Shown here: piece by piece, positions 41,115 to 52,772 of the stretch
Layout: each line of letters starts with the position of its first letter
How positions within the stretch are numbered: the first letter of the stretch is position 1
Assembly: GCF_910591885.1 (NCBI RefSeq)
Contig: NW_025963666.1
Span: 41,544-105,543, forward strand
From: Bombus terrestris
Lineage: Eukaryota; Arthropoda; Insecta; Hymenoptera; Apidae
Direction: 5' to 3'
DNA length: 64,000 nucleotides
Made by a program: the position numbers and the translations under genes
The notes under the pieces: model-generated
What the model saw: the letters and a program-made list of their open reading frames with translations, nothing else
Database searches by the model: none
What the model was told of the DNA's origin: nothing

Positions 41115-44100
41115 TCCCACGTTGTTCCATGGTTTCCCACGTTGTCCCACGTTGTCCCACGTTGTCCCACGGTGTCCAACGATGTCCAACGGTGTCCAAC
41201 GGTGTCCAACGGTGTCCAACGATGTCCCACGTTGTCCCACGTTGTCCCACGTTGTCCCACGTTGTCCCACGTTGTTCCATGGTTTCCCACGTTGTCCCAC
41301 GTTGTCCCACGTTGTTCCATGGTTTCCCACGTTGTCCCACGTTGTCCCACGTTGTCCAACGTTGTCCAACGATGTCCAACGGTGTCCAACGATGTCCCAC
41401 GTTGTCCCACGTTGTCCCACGTTGTCCCACGTTGTCCCACGTTGTTCCATGGTTTCCCACGTTGTCCCACGTTGTCCCACGTTGTCCCACGTTGTCCCAC
41501 GGTGTCCAACGATGTCCAACGATGTCCAACGGTGTCCCACGTTGTCCCACGTTGTTCCATGGTTTCCCACGTTGTCCCACGTTGTCCCACGTTGTCCCAC
41601 GGTGTCCAACGATGTCCAACGGTGTCCAACGGTGTCCAACGGTGTCCAACGGTGTCCCACGTTGTCCCACGTTGTCCCACGTTGTCCCACGATGTCCCAC
41701 GTTGTCCCACGTTGTTCCATGGTTTCCCACGTTGTCCCACGTTGTCCCACGTTGTCCCACGGTGTCCAACGATGTCCAACGGTGTCCAACGGTGTCCAAC
41801 GGTGTCCAACGGTGTCCAACGGTGTCCCACGTTGTCCCACGTTGTCCCACGTTGTCCCCCGGTGTCCAACGATGTCCAACGGTGTCCAACGGTGTCCAAC
41901 GGTGTCCAACGGTGTCCCACGTTGTCCCACGTTGTCCCACGTTGTCCCACGATGTCCCACGTTGTCCCACGTTGTTCCATGGTTTCCCACGTTGTCCCAC
42001 GATGTCCCACGTTGTCCCACGTTGTTCCATGGTTTCCCACGTTGTCCCACGTTGTCCCACGTTGTCCCACGGTGTCCAACGATGTCCAACGGTGTCCAAC
42101 GGTGTCCAACGGTGTCCAACGATGTCCCACGTTGTCCCACGTTGTCCCACGATGTCCCACGTTGTCCCACGTTGTTCCATGGTTTCCCACGTTGTCCCAC
42201 GTTGTCCCACGTTGTCCCACGGTGTCCAACGATGTCCAACGGTGTCCAACGGTGTCCAACGGTGTCCAACGATGTCCCACGTTGTCCCACGTTGTCCCAC
42301 GATGTCCCACGTTGTCCCACGTTGTTCCATGGTTTCCCACGTTGTCCCACGTTGTCCCACGTTGTCCAACGTTGTCCAACGATGTCCAACGGTGTCCAAC
42401 GATGTCCCACGTTGTCCCACGTTGTCCCACGTTGTCCCACGTTGTCCCACGTTGTTCCATGGTTTCCCACGTTGTCCCACGTTGTCCCACGTTGTCCCAC
42501 GTTGTCCAACGATGTCCAACGGTGTCCCACGTTGTCCCACGTTGTTCCATGGTTTCCCACGTTGTCCCACGTTGTCCCACGTTGTCCCACGGTGTCCAAC
42601 GATGTCCAACGGTGTCCAACGGTGTCCAACGGTGTCCAACGATGTCCCACGTTGTCCCACGTTGTCCCACGTTGTCCCACGTTGTCCCACGTTGTTCCAT
42701 GGTTTCCCACGTTGTCCCACGTTGTCCCACGTTGTCCCACGTTGTCCCACGGTGTCCAACGATGTCCAACGATGTCCAACGGTGTCCCACGTTGTCCCAC
42801 GTTGTTCCATGGTTTCCCACGTTGTCCCACGTTGTCCCACGTTGTCCCACGGTGTCCAACGATGTCCAACGGTGTCCAACGGTGTCCAACGGTGTCCAAC
42901 GGTGTCCCACGTTGTCCCACGTTGTCCCACGTTGTCCCACGATGTCCCACGTTGTCCCACGTTGTTCCATGGTTTCCCACGTTGTCCCACGTTGTCCCAC
43001 GTTGTCCAACGATGTCCAACGGTGTCCAACGGTGTCCAACGGTGTCCAACGATGTCCCACGTTGTCCCACGTTGTCCCACGTTGTCCCACGTTGTCCCAC
43101 GTTGTTCCATGGTTTCCCACGTTGTCCCACGTTGTCCCACGTTGTCCCACGGTGTCCAACGATGTCCAACGATGTCCAACGGTGTCCCACGTTGTCCCAC
43201 GTTGTTCCATGGTTTCCCACGTTGTCCCACGTTGTCCCACGTTGTCCCACGGTGTCCAACGATGTCCAACGGTGTCCAACGGTGTCCAACGGTGTCCAAC
43301 GATGTCCCACGTTGTCCCACGTTGTCCCACGATGTCCCACGTTGTCCCACGTTGTTCCATGGTTTCCCACGTTGTCCCACGTTGTCCCACGTTGTCCCAC
43401 GGTGTCCAACGATGTCCAACGGTGTCCAACGGTGTCCAACGGTGTCCAACGATGTCCCACGTTGTCCCACGTTGTCCCACGATGTCCCACGTTGTCCCAC
43501 GTTGTTCCATGGTTTCCCACGTTGTCCCACGTTGTCCCACGTTGTCCAACGTTGTCCAACGATGTCCAACGGTGTCCAACGATGTCCCACGTTGTCCCAC
43601 GTTGTCCCACGTTGTCCCACGTTGTCCCACGTTGTTCCATGGTTTCCCACGTTGTCCCACGTTGTCCCACGTTGTCCCACGTTGTCCCACGGTGTCCAAC
43701 GATGTCCAACGATGTCCAACGGTGTCCCACGTTGTCCCACGTTGTTCCATGGTTTCCCACGTTGTCCCACGTTGTCCCACGTTGTCCCACGGTGTCCAAC
43801 GATGTCCAACGGTGTCCAACGGTGTCCAACGGTGTCCAACGGTGTCCCACGTTGTCCCACGTTGTCCCACGTTGTCCCACGATGTCCCACGTTGTCCCAC
43901 GTTGTTCCATGGTTTCCCACGTTGTCCCACGTTGTCCCACGTTGTCCCACGGTGTCCAACGATGTCCAACGGTGTCCAACGGTGTCCAACGGTGTCCAAC
44001 GGTGTCCAACGGTGTCCCACGTTGTCCCACGTTGTCCCACGTTGTCCCACGGTGTCCAACGATGTCCAACGGTGTCCAACGGTGTCCAACGGTGTCCAAC

Positions 44101-45034
44101 GGTGTCCCACGTTGTCCCACGTTGTCCCACGTTGTCCCACGATGTCCCACGTTGTCCCACGTTGTTCCATGGTTTCCCACGTTGTCCCACGATGTCCCAC
44201 GTTGTCCCACGTTGTTCCATGGTTTCCCACGTTGTCCCACGTTGTCCCACGTTGTCCCACGGTGTCCAACGATGTCCAACGGTGTCCCACGGTGTCCAAC
44301 GGTGTCCAACGATGTCCCACGTTGTCCCACGTTGTCCCACGATGTCCCACGTTGTCCCACGTTGTTCCATGGTTTCCCACGTTGTCCCACGTTGTCCCAC
44401 GTTGTCCAACGTTGTCCAACGATGTCCAACGGTGTCCAACGATGTCCCACGTTGTCCCACGTTGTCCCACGTTGTCCCACGTTGTCCCACGTTGTTCCAT
44501 GGTTTCCCACGTTGTCCCACGTTGTCCCACGTTGTCCCACGTTGTCCCACGGTGTCCAACGATGTCCAACGATGTCCAACGGTGTCCCACGTTGTCCCAC
44601 GTTGTTCCATGGTTTCCCACGTTGTCCCACGTTGTCCCACGTTGTCCCACGGTGTCCAACGATGTCCAACGGTGTCCAACGGTGTCCAACGGTGTCCAAC
44701 GGTGTCCCACGTTGTCCCACGTTGTCCCACGTTGTCCCACGATGTCCCACGTTGTCCCACGTTGTTCCATGGTTTCCCACGTTGTCCCACGTTGTCCCAC
44801 GTTGTCCCACGGTGTCCAACGATGTCCAACGGTGTCCAACGGTGTCCAACGGTGTCCAACGGTGTCCAACGGTGTCCCACGTTGTCCCACGTTGTCCCAC
44901 GTTGTCCCACGGTGTCCAACGATGTCCAACGGTGTCCAACGGTGTCCAACGGTGTCCAACGGTGTCCCACGTTGTCCCACGTTGTCCCACGTTGTCCCAC
45001 GATGTCCCACGTTGTCCCACGTTGTTCCATGGTT
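41115..45034. repeat. f-dense domain, one TTCCATGGTT unit per ~135 bp
   Basis: By hand I count 29 f units between 41,125 and 45,025, against about one per 0.9 kb in the left block. Several are in exact 150-bp modules of order f-a-a-a-c-d-e-e-e-d-a-a-b-a-a (42,025, 42,175, 42,325; and 43,205, 43,355, 43,505). A second word, TCCAACGTTG followed by d-e-d, marks larger repeats at 41,355, 42,365, 43,545 and 44,405. The domain is an expansion of the f-rich tail of the higher-order repeat (compare 24,231-24,900). No gene is seen. Confidence 0.88.
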
Positions 45035-45469
45035 TCCCACGTTGTCCCACGTTGTCCCACGTTGTCCCACGGTGTCCAACGATGTCCAACGGTGTCCAAC
45101 GGTGTCCAACGGTGTCCAACGGTGTCCCACGTTGTCCCACGTTGTCCCACGTTGTCCCACGTTGTCCCACGTTGTCCCACGTTGTCCCACGTTGTCCCAC
45201 GTTGTCCCACGTTGTCCCACGTTGTCCCACGTTGTCCCACGTTGTCCCACGTTGTCCCACGTTGTCCCACGATGTCCCACGTTGTCCCACGTTGTCCCAC
45301 GTTGTCCCACGTTGTCCCACGTTGTCCCACGTTGTCCCACGGTGTCCAACGATGTCCAACGGTGTCCAACGGTGTCCCACGGTGTCCAACGGTGTCCCAC
45401 GTTGTCCCACGTTGTCCCACGTTGTCCCACGTTGTCCCACGTTGTCCCACGTTGTCCCACGTTGTCCCA

Positions 45470-46800
45470 CGATGTCCCACGTTGTCCCACGGTGTCCCAC
45501 GTTGTCCCACGTTGTTCCATGGTTTCCCACGTTGTCCCATGTTGTCCCACGTTGTCCCACGGTGTCCAACGATGTCCAACGGTGTCCAACGGTGTCCAAC
45601 GGTGTCCAACGGTGTCCCACGTTGTCCCACGTTGTCCCACGTTGTCCCACGTTGTCCCACGTTGTCCCACGTTGTCCCACGTTGTCCCACGTTGTCCCAC
45701 GTTGTCCCACGATGTCCCACGTTGTCCCACGTTGTCCCACGTTGTCCCACGTTGTCCCACGATGTCCCACGTTGTCCCACGTTGTCCCACGTTGTCCCAC
45801 GGTGTCCAACGATGTCCAACGGTGTCCAACGGTGTCCCACGGTGTCCAACGGTGTCCCACGTTGTCCCACGTTGTCCCACGTTGTCCCACGTTGTCCCAC
45901 GTTGTCCCACGATGTCCCACGTTGTCCCACGTTGTCCCACGTTGTCCCACGTTGTCCCACGTTGTCCCACGTTGTCCCACGGTGTCCAACGATGTCCAAC
46001 GGTGTCCAACGGTGTCCAACGGTGTCCAACGATGTCCAACGATGTCCAACGATGTCCAACGATGTCCAACGGTGTCCAACGGTGTCCCACGGTGTCCAAC
46101 GGTGTCCCACGTTGTCCCACGTTGTCCCACGTTGTCCCACGTTGTCCCACGTTGTCCCACGTTGTCCCACGTTGTCCCACGTTGTCCCACGTTGTCCCAC
46201 GTTGTCCCACGTTGTCCCACGGTGTCCAACGATGTCCAACGGTGTCCAACGGTGTCCCACGGTGTCCAACGGTGTCCCACGTTGTCCCACGTTGTCCCAC
46301 GTTGTCCCACGTTGTCCCACGTTGTCCCACGTTGTCCCACGTTGTCCAACGATGTCCAACGGTGTCCCACGTTGTCCCACGTTGTTCCATGGTTTCCCAC
46401 GTTGTCAGACGTTGTCCCACGTTGTCCCACGGTGTCCAACGATGTCCAACGATGTCCAACGGTGTCCCAGGATGTCCAACGATGTTCAACGATGTCCAAC
46501 GGTGTCCAACGATGTCCAACGGTGTCCAACGATGTCCAACGATGTCCAACGGTGTCCCACGATGTCCAACGATGTCCAACGATGTCCAACGGTGTCCAAC
46601 GGTGTCCAACGGTGTCCCACGGTGTCCAACGGTGTCCCACGTTGTCCCACGTTGTCCCACGTTGTCCCACGTTGTCCCACGATGTCCCACGTTGTCCAAC
46701 GGTGTCCAACGGTGTCCAACGATGTCCAACGATGTCCAACGGTGTCCCACGATGTCCAACGATGTCCAACGATGTCCAACGGTGTCCCACGTTGTCCCAC
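45470..46800. repeat. Higher-order repeat copy D (partial, diverged)
   Basis: The spacing of f, c, b and the d-d-d-d word (f at 45,515, c at 45,795 and 45,975, four d units at 46,025-46,064) follows that around 25,101-25,650 in the A/B junction, with some units missing. It continues through f at 46,385 into a version of the d/e/b-rich block. Private changes are TCCCATGTTG at 45,535, TCAGACGTTG at 46,405, TCCCAGGATG at 46,465 and TTCAACGATG at 46,485. Homology to A-C stops near 46.8 kb, so only the first ~1.3 kb of a repeat unit is present. Confidence 0.75.
46425..46784. repeat. d/e/b-rich block, copy D (shorter, more diverged)
   Basis: The same words (c-d-d-e, e-b-d-d-e, e-e-d-d-e-b-d-d) with extra substitutions TCCCAGGATG (46,465) and TTCAACGATG (46,485), and without the TCCAACGGTC and TCCAGCGGTG landmarks. 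Its right end is copied again about 750 bp downstream. Confidence 0.75.
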
Positions 46801-47434
46801 GTTGTCCCACGTTGTCCCACGTTGTCCCACGGTGTCCAACGATGTCCAACGGTGTCCCACGTTGTCCCACGGTGTCCCACGTTGTCCCACGTTGTCCCAC
46901 GTTGTCCCACGTTGTCCCACGTTGTCCCACGTTGTCCCACGTTGTCCCACGTTGTCCCACGGTGTCCAACGATGTCCAACGGTGTCCAACGGTGTCCCAC
47001 GGTGTCCAACGGTGTCCCACGTTGTCCCACGTTGTCCCACGTTGTCCCACGTTGTCCCACGTTGTCCCACGTTGTCCAACGATGTCGAACGGTGTCCCAC
47101 GTTGTCCCACGTTGTTCCATGGTTTCCCACGTTGTCCCACGTTGTCCCACGTTGTCCCACGTTGTCCCACGTTGTCGCACGTTGTCCCACGGTGGCCAAC
47201 GATGTCCAACGGTGTCCCACGTTGTCCCACGTTGTCCCACGTTGTCCCACGATGTCCCACGTTGTCCCACGTTGTCCCACGTTGTCCCACGTTGTCCCAC
47301 GTTGTCCCACGTTGTCCCACGTTGTCCCACGTGGTCCCACGTTGTCCCACGTTGTCCCACGGTGTCCAACGATGTCCAACGGTGTCCCACGTTGTCCAAC
47401 GGTGTCCCACGTTGTCCCACGTTGTCCCACGTTG
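46685..47434. repeat. 750-bp tandem duplication, copy 1
   Basis: Contains rare units TCGAACGGTG (47,085), TCGCACGTTG (47,175) and the change GGTGGCCAAC at 47,191, all repeated exactly 750 bp later. f lies at 47,115 and h at 47,325. Its left end overlaps the end of the d/e/b-rich block. Confidence 0.9.
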
Positions 47435-48184
47435 TCCCACGTTGTCCAACGGTGTCCAACGGTGTCCAACGATGTCCAACGATGTCCAACGGTGTCCCAC
47501 GATGTCCAACGATGTCCAACGATGTCCAACGGTGTCCCACGTTGTCCCACGTTGTCCCACGTTGTCCCACGTTGTCCCACGGTGTCCAACGATGTCCAAC
47601 GGTGTCCCACGTTGTCCAACGGTGTCCCACGTTGTCCCACGTTGTCCCACGTTGTCCCACGTTGTCCCACGTTGTCCCACGTTGTCCCACGTTGTCCCAC
47701 GTTGTCCCACGGTGTCCAACGATGTCCAACGGTGTCCAACGGTGTCCCACGGTGTCCAACGGTGTCCCACGTTGTCCCACGTTGTCCCACGTTGTCCCAC
47801 GTTGTCCCACGTTGTCCCACGTTGTCCAACGATGTCGAACGGTGTCCCACGTTGTCCCACGTTGTTCCATGGTTTCCCACGTTGTCCCACGTTGTCCCAC
47901 GTTGTCCCACGTTGTCCCACGTTGTCGCACGTTGTCCCACGGTGGCCAACGATGTCCAACGGTGTCCCACGTTGTCCCACGTTGTCCCACGTTGTCCCAC
48001 GATGTCCCACGTTGTCCCACGTTGTCCCACGTTGTCCCACGTTGTCCCACGTTGTCCCACGTTGTCCCACGTTGTCCCACGTGGTCCCACGTTGTCCCAC
48101 GTTGTCCCACGGTGTCCAACGATGTCCAACGGTGTCCCACGTTGTCCAACGGTGTCCCACGTTGTCCCACGTTGTCCCACGTTG
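47435..48184. repeat. 750-bp tandem duplication, copy 2
   Basis: Adjacent copy with TCGAACGGTG at 47,835, TCGCACGTTG at 47,925, GGTGGCCAAC at 47,941, f at 47,865 and h at 48,075. It differs at 47,615 (e) from 46,865 (c). Sharing three otherwise unseen changes means the duplication is recent. Confidence 0.9.
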
Positions 48185-50060
48185 TCCCACGTTGTCCCAC
48201 GATGTCCCACGTTGTCCCACGTTGTCCCACGTTGTCCCACGTTGTCCCACGTTGTCCCACGTTGTCCCACGTTGTCCCACGTTGTCCCACGTTGTCCCAC
48301 GTTGTCCCACGTTGTCCCACGTTGTCCAACGATGTCCAACGGTGTCCAACGGTGTCCCACGGTGTCCAACGGTGTCCCACGTTGTCCCACGTTGTCCCAC
48401 GTTGTCCCACGTTGTCCCACGTTGTCCCACGTTATCCCACGTTGTCCAACGATGTCCAACGGTGTCCCACGTTGTCCCACGTTGTTCCATGGTTTCCCAC
48501 GTTGTCCCACGTTGTCCCACGTTGTCCCACGGTGTCCAACGATGTCCAACGGTGTCCAACGGTGTCCAACGGTGTCCAACGGTGTCCCACGTTGTCCCAC
48601 GTTGTCCCACGTTGTCCCACGTTGTCCCACGTTGTCCCACGTTGTCCCACGTTGTCCCACGTTGTCCGACGTTGTCCCACGTTGTCCCACGTTGTCCCAC
48701 GTTGTCCCACGGTGTCCAACGATGTCCAACGATGTCCAACGGTGTCCCACGTTGTCCCACGTTGTTCCATGGTTTCCCACGTTGTCCCACGTTGTCCCAC
48801 GTTGTCCCACGGTGTCCAACGATGTCCAACGGTGTCCAACGGTGTCCAACGGTGTCCAACGGTGTCCCACGTTGTCCCACGTTGTCCCACGTTGTCCCAC
48901 GTTGTCCCACGTTGTCCCACGATGTCCCACGTTGTCCCACGTTGTCCCACGTTGTCCCACGATGTCCCACGTTGTCCCACGTTGTCCCACGTTGTCCCAC
49001 GATGTCCCACGTTGTCCCACGTTGTCCCACGTTGTCCCACGTTGTCCCACGTTGTCCCACGATGTCCCACGTTGTCCCACGTTGTCCCACGTTGTCCCAC
49101 GTTGTCCCACGGTGTCCAACGATGTCCAACGGTGTCCAACGGTGTCCCACGGTGTCCAACGGTGTCCCACGTTGTCCCACGTTGTCCCACGTTGTCCCAC
49201 GTTGTCCCACGTTGTCCCACGATGTCCCACGTTGTCCCACGTTGTCCGACGTTGTCCCACGTTGTCCCACGTTGTCCCACGTTGTCCCACGGTGTCCAAC
49301 GATGTCCAACGATGTCCAACGGTGTCCCACGTTGTCCCACGTTGTTCCATGGTTTCCCACGTTGTCCCACGTTGTCCCACGTTGTCCCACGGTGTCCAAC
49401 GATGTCCAACGGTGTCCAACGGTGTCCAACGGTGTCCAACGGTGTCCCACGTTGTCCCACGTTGTCCCACGTTGTCCCACGTTGTCCCACGTTGTCCCAC
49501 GATGTCCCACGTTGTCCCACGTTGTCCCACGTTGTCCCACGATGTCCCACGTTGTCCCACGTTGTCCCACGTTGTCCCACGTTGTCCCACGATGTCCCAC
49601 GTTGTCCCACGTTGTCCCACGTTGTCCCACGGTGTCCAACGATGTCCAACGGTGTCCAACGGTGTCCCACGGTGTCCAACGGTGTCCCACGTTGTCCCAC
49701 GTTGTCCCACGTTGTCCCACGTTGTCCCACGTTGTCCCACGATGTCCCACGTTGTCCCACGTTGTCCCACGTTGTCCCACGTTGTCCCACGTTGTCCCAC
49801 GTTGTCCCACGGTGTCCAACGATGTCCAACGGTGTCCAACGGTGTCCAACGTTGTCCCACGTTGTCCCACGTTGTCCCACGATGTCCCACGTTGTCCCAC
49901 GTTGTCCCACGTTGTCCCACGATGTCCCACGTTGTCCCACGTTGTCCCACGTTGTCCCACGTTGTCCCACGTTGTCCCACGTTGTCCCACGTTGTCCAAC
50001 GATGTCCAACGGTGTCCCACGTTGTCCCACGTTGTCCCACGTTGTCCCACGTTGTCCCAC

Positions 50061-50070
50061 GTTGCCCACG
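50061..50070. other. Register break 3: 1-bp deletion
   Basis: GTTG is followed by CCCACG with the first T of the unit missing. Confidence 0.93.
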
Positions 50071-50407
50071 TTGTCCCACGTTGTCCCACGTTGTCCCACG
50101 ATGTCCCACGTTGTCCCACGTTGTCCCACGTTGTCCCACGTTGTCCCACGTTGTCCCACGTTGTCCCACGTTGTCCCACGTTGTCCCACGATGTCCCACG
50201 TTGTCCCACGTTGTCCCACGTTGTCCCACGTTGTCCCACGCTGTCCCACGTTGTCCCACGATGTCCCACGTTGTCCCACGTTGTCCCACGTTGTCCCACG
50301 TTGTCCCACGTTGTCCCACGTTGTCCCACGTTGTCCAACGATGTCCAACGGTGTCCCACGTTGTCCCACGTTGTCCCACGTTGTCCCACGTTGTCCCACG
50401 TTGTCCC

Positions 50408-50420
50408 ACGTTGCCCACGT
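50408..50420. other. Register break 4: 1-bp deletion
   Basis: The same change as at 50,064 (missing first T of the unit), 349 bp downstream. The flanks are alike too (a run of a units, then a run with b), so the two breaks may be copies of one event. Confidence 0.93.
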
Positions 50421-52762
50421 TGTCCCACGTTGTCCCACGTTGTCCCACGATGTCCCACGTTGTCCCACGTTGTCCCACGTTGTCCCACGTTGTCCCACGT
50501 TGTCCCACGTTGTCCCACGTTGTCCCACGTTGTCCCACGATGTCCCACGTTGTCCCACGTTGTCCCACGTTGTCCCACGTTGTCCCACGTTGTCCCACGT
50601 TGTCCCACGTTGTCCCACGTTGTCCCACGTTGTCCCACGTTGTCCGACGTTGTCCCACGTTGTCCCACGTTGTCCCACGTTGTCCCACGGTGTCCAACGA
50701 TGTCCAACGATGTCCAACGGTGTCCCACGTTGTCCCACGTTGTTCCAAGGTTTCCCACGTTGTCCCACGATGTCCCACGTTGTCCCACGTTGTCCCACGT
50801 TGTCCCACGATGTCCCACGTTGTCCCACGTTGTCCCACGTTGTCCCACGTTGTCCCACGATGTCCCACGTTGTCCCACGTTGTCCCACGTTGTCCCACGA
50901 TGTCCCACGTTGTCCCACGTTGTCCCACGTTGTCCCACGTTGTCCCACGATGTCCCACGTTGTCCCACGTTGTCCCACGTTGTCCCACGGTGTCCAACGA
51001 TGTCCAACGATGTCCAACGGTGTCCCACGTTGTCCCACGTTGTTCCATGGTTTCCCACGTTGTCCCACGTTGTCCCACGTTGTCCCACGGTGTCCAACGA
51101 TGTCCAACGGTGTCCAACGGTGTCCAACGGTGTCCAACGGTGTCCCACGTTGTCCCACTTTGTCCCACGTTGTCCCACGTTGTCCCACGTTGTCCCACGA
51201 TGTCCCACGTTGTCCCACGTTGTCCCACGTTGTCCCACGATGTCCCACGTTGTCCCACGTTGTCCCACGTTGTCCCACGATGTCCCACGTTGTCCCACGT
51301 TGTCCCACGTTGTCCCACGTTGTCCCACGTTGTCCCACGTTGTCCCACGTTGTCCCACGTTGTCCCACGTTGTCCCACGTTGTCCCACGTTGTCCCACGT
51401 TGTCCCACGTTGTCCCACGTTGTCCCACGAAGTCCCACGTTGTCCCACGTTGTCCCACGTTGTCCCACGTTGTCCCACGGTGTCCAACGATGTCCAACGG
51501 TGTCCAACGGTGTCCCACGGTGTCCAACGGTGTCCCACGTTGTCCCACGTTGTCCCACGTTGTCCCACGTTGTCCCACGTTGTCCCACGTTGTCCCACGT
51601 TGTCCCACGTTGTCCGACGTTGTCCCACGTTGTCCCACGTTGTCCCACGTTGTCCCACGGTGTCCAACGATGTCCAACGATGTCCAACGGTGTCCCACGT
51701 TGTCCCACGTTGTTCCATGGTTTCCCACGTTGTCCCACGTTGTCCCACGTTGTCCCACGGTGTCCAACGATGTCCAACGGTGTCCAACGGTGTCCAACGG
51801 TGTCCAACGGTGTCCAACGGTGTCCCACGTTGTCCCACGTTGTCCCACGTTGTCCCACGTTGTCCCACGTTGTCCCACGATGTCCCACGTTGTCCCACGT
51901 TGTCCCACGTTGTCCCACGATGTCCCACGTTGTCCCACGTTGTCCCACGTTGTCCCACGTTGTCCCACGATGTCCCACGTTGTCCCACGTTGTCCCACGT
52001 TGTCCCACGTTGTCCCACGGTGTCCAACGTTGTCCAACGGTGTCCAACGGTGTCCCACGGTGTCCAACGGTGTCCCACGTTGTCCCACGTTGTCCCACGT
52101 TGTCCCACGGTGTCCAACGATGTCCAACGGTGTCCAACGGTGTCCAACGTTGTCCCACGTTGTCCCACGTTGTCCCACGTTGTCCCACGTTGTCCCACGT
52201 TGTCCAGCGATGTCCAACGGTGTCCAACGGTGTCCCACGTTGTCCCACGTTGTCCCACGTTGTCCCACGTTGTCCCACGTTGTCCCACGTTGTCCAACGA
52301 TGTCCAACGGTGTCCCACGTTGTCCCACGTTGTCCCACGTTGTCCCACGTTGTCCCACGTTGTCCCACGTTGTCCCACGTTGTCCCACGTTGTCCCACGA
52401 TGTCCCACGTTGTCCCACGTTGTCCCACGTTGTCCCACGTTGTCCCACGTTGTCCCACGTTGTCCCACGTTGTCCCACGTTGTCCCACGATGTCCCACGT
52501 TGTCCCACGTTGTCCCACGTTGTCCCACGTTGTCCCACGTTGTCCCACGTTGTCCCACGTTGTCCCACGTTGTCCCACGTTGTCCCACGTTGTCCGACGT
52601 TGTCCCACGTTGTCCCACGTTGTCCCACGTTGTCCCACGGTGTCCAACGATGTCCAACGATGTCCAACGGTGTCCCACGTTGTCCCACGTTGTTCCATGG
52701 TTTCCCACGTTGTCCCACGATGTCCCACGTTGTCCCACGTTGTCCCACGTTGTCCGACGATG

Positions 52763-52772
52763 TCCCACGTAG
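52763..52772 (+). other. TCCCACGTAG unit: only + strand stop triplet found
   Basis: A T-to-A change at unit position 9 makes TAG at 52,770-52,772. I found no other TAA, TAG or TGA on the + strand in the window. This one change is what ends the 52.8-kb + strand open stretch. Confidence 0.85.

Larger units (their letters stand above)
32308..45469. repeat. Higher-order repeat copy C (expanded form, ~13.2 kb)
   Basis: Landmarks lie 6,747 bp after those of copy B: TCCAACGGTC 32,998, TCCAGCGGTG 33,248, TGCAACGGTG 34,388, TCTCACGTTG 34,688. After the loss of nine units the offset is 6,660 (TCCAACGATA 37,238; TCCAACTATG 37,668). Like copy A, it has the two-fold 1.7-kb subrepeat (h-g at 38,545 and 40,245; TCAAACGATG at 39,165 and 40,845). 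It matches copy A to about 41.8 kb and then continues into extra f-rich modules not present in A. A private 3-bp deletion lies near 37,815. Confidence 0.86.

Noticed and set aside
18..52772. A + strand open reading frame of 17,584 codons starting at ATG (18)
   Set aside because: Openness follows from a stop-free 10-bp unit; all three frames give the same decapeptide and stay open across frame-shifting indels. Replacement and silent changes occur equally. There is no upstream unique DNA, domain or codon bias.
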